From Planctomycetaceae bacterium (lineage in GTDB: Bacteria; Planctomycetota; Planctomycetia; Planctomycetales; Planctomycetaceae), in the NCBI GenBank assembly GCA_021732415.1, contig JAKFVC010000047.1:38730-102729 (forward strand): DNA of 64,000 bases. The letters are read 5' to 3'. The notes beneath the pieces were generated by a model. It did no database searches and was not told the origin of the DNA. It saw nothing but the letters and a program-made list of their open reading frames with translations. Positions 46,556 through 53,803 of this stretch are shown here, in pieces. How positions within the stretch are numbered: position 1 is the first letter of the stretch; each line of letters begins with the position of its first letter. The translations under genes and the position numbers were made by a program.

Positions 46556-46574
46556 GGCATGACCCATCCCCGAG

Positions 46575-47132
46575 TCAGCGCGCGCGCCGGTAGTGCATGG
46601 CGACCGCGCCGCAGCGCAGCGGCTTCGCCGAGATCAACTCGAGCCGTCGCGTGCTGGGCAGCCCGCTCTCGTACAGGGTCGGGCCGTGGCCGGCAATCCT
46701 GGGGTGGACGAGTAACTTGTACTCGTCGATCAGATCCAGCCGGTCCAGCTCGGTCGCGAGCTTGCCGCTACCGAGGAGCACGCCGTCCGGGGTCGCGTCC
46801 TTGAGCTTCTGTACGCCCTTGTGCAGGTCGCCGACGATGTTGTGGCTGTTGGTCCACGGGAAGTCCCTTCGCGTCGAGGACACCACGTACTTCGGCTTGG
46901 CCTCCAGCTTGACCGCCCACTCGCGCAGCGCCGGCGGTGCCTCTGCGTCGCCGCGGGCGACCGCTGGCCAGTAGCTCTCCATCATCTCGTAGGTGACGCG
47001 GCCCCACAGCATGGCCCCGCTCTCGCTCATGAGGCGGGTGAAGAAGGCATGTGTCTCGTCGTCGGCGATTCCTTCCTGGTGATCGACGCAGCCGTCCAGG
47101 GTGACGTTGATACTGAAGGTCAAGAGTCCCAT
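46575..47132 (-). CDS. RibD C-terminal/DHFR-fold reductase (cassette, GC-rich)
   Basis: The 185-residue protein begins MGLLTFSINVTLDGCVDHQE and has LWGRVTYEMMESYWPAVARG, PKYVVSSTRRDFPWTNSHNI, LLGSGKLATELDRLDLIDEY and VHPRIAGHGPTLYESGLPST, the family's NADPH-binding order. Codon use is more GC-rich than neighbouring cassettes and its attC is of a different type, indicating recent arrival from another integron. Substrate unknown. Confidence 0.87.
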   Translation of the reverse strand: MGLLTFSINVTLDGCVDHQEGIADDETHAFFTRLMSESGAMLWGRVTYEMMESYWPAVARGDAEAPPALREWAVKLEAKPKYVVSSTRRDFPWTNSHNIVGDLHKGVQKLKDATPDGVLLGSGKLATELDRLDLIDEYKLLVHPRIAGHGPTLYESGLPSTRRLELISAKPLRCGAVAMHYRRAR

Positions 47133-47220
47133 GGTGTCCTCCGTTCGAGATACGCGACGAGCCGCTCGCCGTCTGGCTCCAAGACCACGAGTCCACTTCG
47201 CGAGGTGCTCACCCTGTGTC

Positions 47221-47280
47221 GCCTAACGCCCAGGTTACCCCACGTTGTGCCGCGCGAGTGAGTTGACTAGACACCCCAAA
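47221..47280 (-). other. Left half of an attC site split by insertion sequences
   Basis: GCCTAACGCCCAGGTTACCC, CACGTTGTGCCGCGCGAGTG, AGTTGACTAGACACCCCAAA is the usual left half of the array attC; it then changes to unrelated sequence. The matching right half (GGCTACGCGAGTTTCCAACC, CACCTGTGTTAGGC) is at about 48960-48995. Confidence 0.72.
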
Positions 47281-47346
47281 TCCGACGGCGGGATTGTGGT
47301 CTCACCGGTAAACGGGCTCAACCCCCTGACCAACAGGAGACCGCTG

Positions 47347-47661
47347 ATGAGATTCTATCAGCACCCCCATCCATACTACTGCGGCGTCGACTTGCATGCC
47401 AGAACAATGCACGTCTGTGCCGTCGATGACGGGGGACTCACCCGCGAACACGTCAACCTGCCGTGTGACCCCGGGCGCTTCCTCAAGGTGGTTGAGCCCT
47501 ATCGCGAACGGCTCGTCGTGTCGTGTGAGCGTCTGTTTGCCTGATACTGCCGGGCCGATCTGTGCCGGCAGCACGAGATTACCTTCGTCCTGGGCCATGC
47601 GCTGTACATGAAGGCGATCCACGGCGGCAAGGCCAAGGCGCTGTCGATTCTCGCCGCGCTG
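47347..47661 (+). pseudogene. IS110-family transposase remnant
   Basis: The fragment starts MRFYQHPHPYYCGVDLHART with the first catalytic Asp of the IS110 DEDD domain, then EHVNLPCDPGRFLKVVEPYR and VVSCERLFA. An in-frame TGA (47542-47544) interrupts it, but the frame continues YCRADLCRQHEITFVLGHAL and YMKAIHGGKAK, the conserved block that in intact elements precedes the next Asp. It ends at the palindromic element. The C-terminal serine domain is missing, so it is inactive. Confidence 0.8.
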
Positions 47662-47928
47662 GGTGGCCCAGGTTGCTCCGCAACCTGGGTCTACAAGAAG
47701 CAATTGATCGGCGTCATAATTCCCTTCCAGCAGCGATGTTTCCCGTCCCAATCCACACCAATTATCGATCGAAGACCTCGCAGCAGGCCGGATCCCCCAA
47801 ATACTTCGAGCAAACCCAGGTTACACAGCAACCAGCCATTCCGCCGGATACCAAATTCCCTGGAGAGATGCTCAACGACGATCAATTGCTTCCTGTAAAC
47901 CCAGGTTGCAAAAGCAACCTGGGCTACC
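47662..47928. repeat. Inverted-repeat element, family F, between two transposase remnants
   Basis: The arms are about 49 bp: GGTGGCCCAGGTTGCTCCGC at the left, then AACCTGGGTCTACAAGAAGC+AATTGATCG; the right arm is its complement with a few mismatches, ending GCAACCTGGGCTACC. Each arm itself contains the palindrome CCAGGTTGC..GCAACCTGG. About 170 bp separate them with no ORF of its own. Confidence 0.88.
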
Positions 47929-48491
47929 CCGCTCCGGTCAAGGTCTTGTCGCAACTGTATCGGGCCGAGTTCGAACGGATCCTGCAGCAGCAGGGGATTG
48001 CCGGACTCGTCGCCCCGGAACTGTTCCGGCTGCCGTTTATCGTGGACTGTCGGCCGGTGGGGGATGGCGTGTCGGCGGTGAAGTACCTGAGCCGGTATGT
48101 GTACCGGACAGCCATCACGAACCGCAGGATCGTGTCGCTGGACGACGGTCACGTGACGTTCCGCTACCGCAAGCGGGGGGCCACTCAGGACTCGACCATG
48201 ACGCTGCCGGCCCCGGTGTTCATCGCGCGGTTCCTGCAGCACGTGCTGCCGCGCGGTCTGCAGAAGGTGCGGCACTACGGCTTTCACAGCCGGGCGTCGC
48301 AGACGACGCTCGACGCGGTGCGTGCGGCGATCGAGGTGGCGCGAGCCGAGGACGAACCGGACTACGAACTGTGTGCGTGGAGTCCGCCGGTGCTGGTGAA
48401 ACAGGCGCGCGGCGAACACGTCTGCTCCGCTTGCGGTGGTCCGCTGGAGTTCGTGCAGGTCGTGAAGCCGTTGTGGAGGGACACCAGTTGA
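47929..48491 (+). pseudogene. IS91-family (Y2/HUH-type) transposase, C-terminal remnant
   Basis: The open frame begins PAPVKVLSQLYRAEFERILQ and contains the IS91 signature SAVKYLSRYVYRTAITNRRI, then VSLDDGHVTFRYRKRGATQD, FIARFLQHVLPRGLQKVRHY and a C-terminal CSACGGPLEFVQV zinc-like motif. The N-terminal zinc finger and HUH metal site are absent, replaced by the palindromic element and IS110 fragment. IS91 elements move by rolling-circle and can mobilise neighbours. Confidence 0.82.
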
Positions 48492-48959
48492 CTCACGAGC
48501 CCGAGACCCTCCTGAACGCTGCTGTGTCCAGCTGCGCTGCGAGTCCTTCGCGGGGCGGCCTGATCGCGGTGCGCGCTGCGGGTCGCAACAGGAGGAGGAC
48601 CGCTTCCACCGATGATCTCCGCCGAAGTGCGACGGCAGCGCAGAGCCCGTTTGGGCGGAGTTCGCCAGCCAGTTCGAGCCGCGCAGTGACCCCGGCGGTG
48701 GGGGGCCAGCCGACAGCCGCTGCCAGGGATCGCTTCACGAAGAGGCGGGGCACCAGCAATTCCCCATACCACACGCTGCGAGAAGTGCGGCGGAAAAACT
48801 CCTGCCGGACGAAGAATTTTGGCAGTCGCCAGAGTGCCGGAGTCGCCTGGGTCTGCCGGGCTTCTTGAACAACGGGTTGGAACTCGGCTCCGCACGCCGC
48901 TGTGCCGACCACCCGAACTCACGGGGCCAGTCGAACTGCGCTCACACTGCGGCCATGGA
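48492..48959. other. Probable non-coding tail of the IS91-like remnant
   Basis: This GC-rich stretch has open frames on both strands but none resembles a real protein. It lies between the transposase stop and the right half of the broken attC, where the terminal end of an IS91 element would be expected. No terminus motif could be identified. Confidence 0.4.
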
Positions 48960-48995
48960 TCGGCTACGCGAGTTTCCAACCCACCTGTGTTAGGC
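48960..48995 (-). other. Right half of the split attC site
   Basis: GGCTACGCGAGTTTCCAACC followed by CACCTGTGTTAGGC, with a perfect GTTAGGC core at 48989-48995. It pairs with the left half at 47221-47280. Confidence 0.65.
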
Positions 48996-49049
48996 CATCG
49001 TTAGAATCGAGGTGGTGGGGCAATACCGACTTCTACGGGAACATTCATC

Positions 49050-49256
49050 ATGGCTGAACGACCGGTAATTACATTCGCGTCGTCTGTAGGTGCTGTTACC
49101 AGTATAGTCATCTTGGTTGTGTTCTTGATTATGGCTTTCCTGCAGGGTTACGAGCGCATCGGTCTTTCACTATTTCTCGGCGTCGGAGTGACGCTTGCAA
49201 TCGCATGCGGGGCGGGAGCGGCATTTATTGCACGAGTGCTTGGGAATAAACGATAA
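49050..49256 (+). CDS. Small membrane protein in the first cassette, reverse orientation
   Basis: The 68-residue protein starts MAERPVITFASSVGAVTSIV and has two membrane helices (TSIVILVVFLIMAFLQG; LSLFLGVGVTLAIACGAGAA). It is the only cassette gene on the plus strand, so it would not be read from a cassette promoter near attI and needs its own. Integron cassettes with reversed genes are often self-expressed small modules such as toxin-antitoxin parts, but no partner is visible. Function unknown. Confidence 0.55.
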   Translation: MAERPVITFASSVGAVTSIVILVVFLIMAFLQGYERIGLSLFLGVGVTLAIACGAGAAFIARVLGNKR

Positions 49257-49298
49257 AAAGGGCGACCGGATCCTCCGAGTTCTTTCGATTTACGTTGT

Positions 49299-49335
49299 GC
49301 CTAACAAGAAGTCTAAAGACGTCTGCAGACCCGCC
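49299..49335 (-). other. Probable attI recombination site
   Basis: GCCTAAC (49299-49305), i.e. GTTAGGC on the minus strand, marks the junction between the integron platform and the first cassette. The palindrome GTCTGCAGAC (49321-49330) lies 15 bp from it and recurs at 49428-49437, possibly accessory integrase sites. Confidence 0.65.
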
Positions 49336-49435
49336 TTGCGACAAGCTCGACGGGATGGTTCAATACTAGAGTACACAAGGCCTTATGTCAACACTTTTGG
49401 TCCTGGTGCTGGGTGGGGTGGTAGAGGTCTGCAGA

Positions 49436-49502
49436 CTTCTGTATATTTCATTATTCGCTGCTTCTGTAGTTCTTATTATTCCGACCTTCTGTAGATTTCG
49501 AT
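49436..49502 (+). repeat. Three 25-bp direct repeats (iterons) before intI
   Basis: CTTCTGTA occurs at 49436, 49461 and 49486, exactly 25 bp apart. The following bases are also similar (TATTTCATTATTCGCTG; GTTCTTATTATTCCGAC; GATTTCGATATGGCG). The third copy overlaps the intI start codon. They may bind the integrase or a regulator controlling its expression. Confidence 0.75.
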
Positions 49503-50516
49503 ATGGCGAGTCACTCACGACTGCTGGCTGATGTACGGAACCTCTTGCGGGTACGGCACATGTCGATTCGCACGGAAGAGGCGTATGTCCGGTGGATTAC
49601 GGAGTTTTTGCGTTTCTTCAAAGAGCAGACTGGGCAGTGGCGGCACCCGCGTACGCTGGGGACGGCTGAGGTGAATGAGTTTCTGACGTATCTTGCGGTG
49701 AAACGGCAGGTTGCGTCGAGTACTCAGAATCAGGCGCTGTCGGCTCTGGTGTTTCTGTATCGAGAAGTACTGCGACTGGAGATTCAGCTGGATGCCGTTC
49801 GGGCGAAGCCGCCGGAACGGTTACCGGTGGTACTGAGTGTCGATGAGGTGCGGCGGGTGCTGAATGCCGTGCCAGAGGGCTCGGGGCGGCTGATGACGGG
49901 ATTAATGTACGGGGCCGGGCTGCGGCTGATGGAGGTGTGTCGGTTGCGCGTGAAGGATCTGGATTTTGAGCGGTTCCAGATTATCGTACGGGATGGGAAG
50001 GGGGAAAAGGATCGGGCGGTGCCGTTTCCTCGCAAACTAGTGGCTGGATTACGCAAACAGGTGGAAGAGGTGCGACGGCTGCATCGCGAGGATCTGCAGC
50101 TGGGGGCGGGGTGGGTGTGGTTGCCGTATGCCCTGGCGGCGAAATATCCGAACGCGGGGAAGTCCTGGAACTGGCAGTATGTGTTCCCGGCCCAAAACCT
50201 CAGTCGCGAACCGCGGCCTCGGGAGGCGGATGAGGCGGCCTCCGGGGAGGAAGAGCTGCAGTTGCGCCGACATCATATTCATGAGAACTCGGTGCAGAAG
50301 ATGGTGGCGGCGGCCGTCAAGAAGGCTGGGCTGTCGAAGCCTGCTAGTTCTCATACGTTGCGGCATAGTTTTGCGACTCACCTGCTGGAGTCGGGACAGG
50401 ATATCCGCACCATCCAGGAGTTGCTGGGGCATGCGGATGTCAGCACGACGATGATTTACACTCATGTTAGTAAACTGGGGGCGACGGGGGTGTTGAGTCC
50501 GCTGGATCGGTTGTAG
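49503..50516 (+). CDS. intI: Integron integrase IntI (tyrosine recombinase)
   Basis: The 337-residue protein has the core-binding domain (HMSIRTEEAYVRWITEFLRF; VASSTQNQALSALVFLYREV) and the catalytic domain. Catalytic residues are visible: Arg in GLRLMEVCRLRVKDLDF, HXXR in SHTLRHSFATHLLESG, His in LLGHADVSTT and the nucleophile Tyr in MIYTHVSKLG. The extra helix peculiar to integron integrases is present (LAAKYPNAGKSWNWQYVFPA). It recombines attI with folded single-stranded attC sites to insert or excise cassettes. It appears intact. Three 25-bp repeats precede its ATG. Confidence 0.96.
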   Translation: MASHSRLLADVRNLLRVRHMSIRTEEAYVRWITEFLRFFKEQTGQWRHPRTLGTAEVNEFLTYLAVKRQVASSTQNQALSALVFLYREVLRLEIQLDAVRAKPPERLPVVLSVDEVRRVLNAVPEGSGRLMTGLMYGAGLRLMEVCRLRVKDLDFERFQIIVRDGKGEKDRAVPFPRKLVAGLRKQVEEVRRLHREDLQLGAGWVWLPYALAAKYPNAGKSWNWQYVFPAQNLSREPRPREADEAASGEEELQLRRHHIHENSVQKMVAAAVKKAGLSKPASSHTLRHSFATHLLESGQDIRTIQELLGHADVSTTMIYTHVSKLGATGVLSPLDRL

Positions 50517-50530
50517 TGTGCAGGCGCCAA

Positions 50531-50820
50531 CTCCTGGCCCGTCCGTGCCGCTCTCATAGAGACTCAAGACGACTCGACGCCCTGTTTTCGTGGAGCGTAG
50601 AAAGACGCAAGCGAGTCGAGATCGATGACCAGAACGATCAGAATAAGGACCACGAATCACACGAATCACACGAATATGAAATAACAGAATGTTTCGAACA
50701 TAACGAAATTGAAGGTCTTTGATTCGTGTCATTTGTGTGATTCGTGTCATTTGTGTGATTCGTGGTCTCACCGCATTGAAGGAGCAAGGGACGGACGGGC
50801 CAGGAGACCCGTCCCACGAT
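50531..50820. repeat. Composite inverted repeat: family B outer arms with family C inside
   Basis: The right outer arm (50788-50820) reads GGGACGGACGGGCCAGGAGA+CCCGTCCCACGAT. The left arm (about 50531-50548) keeps only CTCCTGGCCCGTCCGT. Inside, 50648-50675 and 50720-50766 are family C arms, here tandemly expanded (CACGAATCACACGAATCACA). The same pair occurs at 17913-18218. Confidence 0.82.
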
Positions 50821-50979
50821 ACAGTCACATGCGACATTGTGTGGGGGCTTACGGTCCCCGCGAGCTTCAGTTCGAACGAGGCCGAGCTCTTGTTCGCTGC
50901 GCTCACCCAGATTCTTGAATCTGGGCTGCACGTCTCTTTGTTTGTCACGCCGTTTGGTGTGATCGTGCGGGTCTCAGTT

Positions 50980-51075
50980 TGGGGTCGGGCGTTCAAATTT
51001 CAAAATTGGCCGGGCGGTTGCCAGTGTCTCGTGAACGACAGACAAGCCAATTTTGAAGTTTGAACGCCCGACCCC
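50980..51075. repeat. Inverted-repeat element, family G (copy 1)
   Basis: The arms TGGGGTCGGGCGTTCAAATT+TCAAAATTGGC and GCCAATTTTGAAGTTTGAAC+GCCCGACCCC flank about 35 bp. A second copy lies at 52882-52978, so the pair brackets the AAA ATPase gene. Confidence 0.88.
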
Positions 51076-51303
51076 CGGGTTGTTTGCAGCGCTGATTCTG
51101 CGCTCGGCTTTCTTCACGCGGAGCGTGAAGGCTACGTTCTTAGGCTCACGCTCAAATCTGCGCTCGGTTCGAGGGCGCACACCATGTTGCGGGATGGGGC
51201 ATTTCTCGAGTTTCGCTCCGCCGTGCAGGAAAACGCGGGGTTTTATCGCGTTTCGCGATTTGGGGAGTCGCGATGGGTATGCGACAAACTCTGTACCGGA
51301 CTT

Positions 51304-51429
51304 GGTGAGCCGCCGTCCCGTGAGGGCGGGTGTAGAGTAGAGAGTTCCGCTGCGCAACGGGCATTGAGCGACGTCTATCGGCAATCAGAGTCGCAACTCT
51401 ACCCCCGCCCTTACGGGACGGGGCTCACC
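51304..51429. repeat. Inverted-repeat element, family H
   Basis: The arms GGTGAGCCGCCGTCCCGTGA+GGGCGGGTGTAGAGT and ACTCTACCCCCGCCCTTACG+GGACGGGGCTCACC enclose about 55 bp. It is the last repeat before the ATPase gene. Together with B, C and G copies it fills most of 50517-51516, where no gene is seen. Confidence 0.85.
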
Positions 51430-51516
51430 TGATTTCTGGTCGATCGATTTCTGGTTGATTGAGGGCTGTTCGTTTGCCTGATTGTTGTTGCGACTACCTT
51501 TAGAAAGGGACTCATC

Positions 51517-52866
51517 ATGGACACCACATTTGAATCATCTCCTGCCGCCATCCGTGAACTCGAACCCGGCGGCGCTGTGCTGGAGCAGCCGCTGGAGTTG
51601 CAGATTGTTTCGCTGGCGGACGTGCCGGCGGAACCCGTGCAGTGGTTGTGGGAGGAAATGATTCCGATCGGCAAGGTGACTGTGGTGCATGGGGACGCCT
51701 GCGTCGGGAAGACTTGCTGGGCACTCGATCTGGCGGCTCGGGTGTCGGCGGGGATTATGTGGCCGACGTTCTTGCGGATCCCGGGGCCGGCTCCGGTCGC
51801 GGGGAAGGTGCTCATCCTGAATGGTGAGGATCATCTGTCGAATAAGATGGTGCCGCGATTAATGAAGAGTGGGGCCAACATGCGGAATGTTGCCGCGGTT
51901 CCGGGGTTGAAGTCGAATTCCGCGGACGGGGAGCGGGCGTTTGATCTGGAGCGGGTCATTCCGAATTTGAAGAAACAGATCGAGACGCTGGGGAATGTGC
52001 TATTAGTGATCATCTATCCTCTAGAAGTGTATTGTGCGGCGGGGCCGAAGACGCAGCGGATGCGGTTGGTGATGGCGGCGCTGGGGAAACTGGCGGAGGA
52101 CTGTGGCATTGCGCTGGTCGTGATTTCGGCTCGCAAGAAGTGTGAGTTGCCCGGGCAGCACATGTGGCGGATCGATTGTGAGATGTGCGATCCGGGGCAG
52201 CGCTGGTTTGTTCCCATCCGGTGTGGGTGTGCGAGGCTGCCGCTGGCGATGGCCTTTCAGATTACCGATCAGGGGTTTAATTGGGACGGGCGGAATGTCA
52301 AACTCGACCTGGATCAAGTGCGGGGGAGTTCGGCGCAGGAGCATCGGATCGCTCTGCTGAGGGCGGTGGCGGCGTTCCTGACGAATTTTCTGAGCAATGG
52401 GGCGCGGTCGGCTCGGGAAGTGTTTCGCGAAGGTCAGCGGGCGGGCTGGTCTAAGGCGCAGTTGTACCGTGCGAAGACTGCGATGCGCGTGGTGAGCTAT
52501 AAGGTCGGGGAGTTCAAGGGACGGTGGATGTGGGAGCTGAGCGAGTTGACGTTTGTGGGAGGGTTGCCTGATTGCTTCAAGGCGAAGCCTCCGGCTCGTC
52601 CTCCCGTGCCGCCGACTCCACCAGTTTCGGCCGCGCCACCGGTTCCGCCGGCTGCGCCCGTGCTGGGAGGTCCGGAACCCCATGACAAGTTTCTCGAGCG
52701 TTTGTTGAAAATGTCTGCTGGCCAATCGCCCGTGACCGCGGCGCCCGGCCAGGACGAGTCGGAGCTGGCCTCGCCGTTTCCCACGGAGTTACTTGAGCGA
52801 ATGATCCGGTGGGACCAGGAGCTGGAGCGGCGAATTGGGCCAGCAAAACCCAAAGATTGCGCGTGA
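51517..52866 (+). CDS. RepA/AAA_25-like ATPase of mobile-element type
   Basis: The 449-residue protein has a RecA-fold ATPase with Walker A VVHGDACVGKTCWALDLAAR (~55) and GKVLILNGEDHLSNKMVPRL. The Walker B region reads LLVIIYPLEVYCA, where homologues have Asp; here it is Tyr, so hydrolysis may be lost. A winged-helix-like C-terminal part follows (AREVFREGQRAGWSKAQLYR, then GRWMWEL) and a proline-rich linker. Such proteins are RepA-like plasmid or prophage replication proteins. No replication partners are visible. Family G repeats flank the gene. Confidence 0.72.
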   Translation: MDTTFESSPAAIRELEPGGAVLEQPLELQIVSLADVPAEPVQWLWEEMIPIGKVTVVHGDACVGKTCWALDLAARVSAGIMWPTFLRIPGPAPVAGKVLILNGEDHLSNKMVPRLMKSGANMRNVAAVPGLKSNSADGERAFDLERVIPNLKKQIETLGNVLLVIIYPLEVYCAAGPKTQRMRLVMAALGKLAEDCGIALVVISARKKCELPGQHMWRIDCEMCDPGQRWFVPIRCGCARLPLAMAFQITDQGFNWDGRNVKLDLDQVRGSSAQEHRIALLRAVAAFLTNFLSNGARSAREVFREGQRAGWSKAQLYRAKTAMRVVSYKVGEFKGRWMWELSELTFVGGLPDCFKAKPPARPPVPPTPPVSAAPPVPPAAPVLGGPEPHDKFLERLLKMSAGQSPVTAAPGQDESELASPFPTELLERMIRWDQELERRIGPAKPKDCA

Positions 52867-52881
52867 ATTTCGCGTGAGGCG

Positions 52882-52978
52882 GGGGTCGGGTGTTCAAACT
52901 TCAAAATTGGCCTGTCAGTGGGGCTTCGAAGTCTCGGTTGACGAGTGGCCAATTTTGAAATTTGAACGCCCGACCCCA
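52882..52978. repeat. Inverted-repeat element, family G (copy 2)
   Basis: GGGGTCGGGTGTTCAAACTT+CAAAATTGGCC and GGCCAATTTTGAAATTTGAA+CGCCCGACCCC flank about 35 bp. A lone fragment (GGGGTCGGGCGTT) recurs near 53329. Confidence 0.88.
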
Positions 52979-53046
52979 AACTGACAGGCTTCGCATTGTA
53001 TTTCACGTAACAAAGAGAGAACTGAAAAGGATCGAGCCGTTGAACA

Positions 53047-53233
53047 CGTCAGGCACAGCCTGACCTACCTGGTTGTTGACCAAAGATTTCAAAGATGGCG
53101 CGGGAATTCGCGAGTGCTCTGATGGTTTGGTACTCCAGCCTGACTCTGGGTTGGAACGTCCGCAGCAGACAGGCAGGATGCCTATCCTACAGGGGTCATA
53201 TGGAGGGGCGAAGATTTCAAACATGGCGCGGGA
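53047..53233. repeat. Short repeats: palindromes and a direct repeat
   Basis: ACGTCAGGCACAGCCTGACC+TAC (53047-53069) recurs at 56440-56462. CAGACAGGCAGGATGCCTAT+CCTAC (53166-53190) relates to 20966-20992. AGATTTCAAAGATGGCGCGG (near 53083) recurs as AGATTTCAAACATGGCGCGG (near 53212). No gene lies in 52867-53803. Confidence 0.7.
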
Positions 53234-53396
53234 TTTTTGCGTGGAGTTTGTGAGGTGGTGGCCTCGGCTGTCTTCGCTCCAGCAGTTCCGAATTTGTGAT
53301 GTGTAGTGTGATGCGACGTGTGTCAGTCTGGGGTCGGGCGTTTTGAGATTCTGGGTGACTGAATCTCAGTGAAACGCAGAATTGCCATCTGTTGTC

Positions 53397-53630
53397 GCCC
53401 CCGTTGGGCTTGCCCCAACGGAGCGCTGACTGGTCAGCTACCCAACAGTGAGTTTTGCAGAATTCTCAACCTTTATGTCTCCGATGCCCCCTGCCGCCAG
53501 CCAGTCGCTGCTATGACCACGATTCGCTCACGGCGGCAGGGGGCATCGGAGACCACGCGTTGAGGGTCCAGAACTGTGCTTTCTAGTAGCTGGCCAGTCA
53601 GCGCTCCGTTGGGACAAGCCCAACGGGGGC
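53397..53630. repeat. Nested inverted-repeat element, family I
   Basis: The outer arms (53397-53441 and 53586-53630) begin GCCCCCGTTGGGCTTGCCCC and end GGGACAAGCCCAACGGGGGC. The inner arms GTCTCCGATGCCCCCTGCCG+CC (53477-53498) and the complement (53532-53553) form a second stem. It lies just upstream of the EF-hand/PQQ gene, whose real start is at 53804. Confidence 0.88.
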
Positions 53631-53803
53631 GGTTTCCAATCGCCCCACCCAATAGCGGCTGCACCTCGGGGCGGCCTACGTGCGAAGTGGTGCTGCAATT
53701 TTGGTTGGCGAAAACTACAATGTTGCGATTCATGCCTCGCCCGGAGTGCATCAAGCGCCTTGATGACGGACTCTGGGTTGTCCTTCCCCTGGGAGTCCCG
53801 CCT

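Larger units (their letters stand above)
36532..50516 (-). mobile_element. Chromosomal integron: intI plus about 15 gene cassettes
   Basis: The integrase gene is at the right end (49503-50516, plus strand). The attachment point (49299-49305) and cassettes extend leftwards. Cassette genes, except the first, are on the minus strand, i.e. divergent from intI, the normal arrangement. About fifteen attC-like sites end or begin with RYYYAAC/GTTRRRY cores, and most share the arms GCGTTGTGCCRCGCGAGCG and CGCGGCACAATGTCGGGTT. Homogeneous attC sites are typical of an old chromosomal array. The left limit at 36532 is the last recognisable attC. Confidence 0.88.

Noticed and set aside
43113..47132. Trimethoprim-resistance dfr cassettes
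   Set aside because: The two DHFR-fold cassette products belong to the RibD C-terminal family and lack DfrA/DfrB signatures.
47906..48868. 320-codon plus-strand ORF and a 242-codon minus-strand ORF over the IS91 remnant
   Set aside because: Only the frame ending at 48491 carries the IS91 motifs; the others are GC-rich shadows.
49436..49502. Three regularly spaced repeats as a CRISPR array
   Set aside because: The spacers are also similar, the period is only 25 bp, there are just three units and no cas genes.
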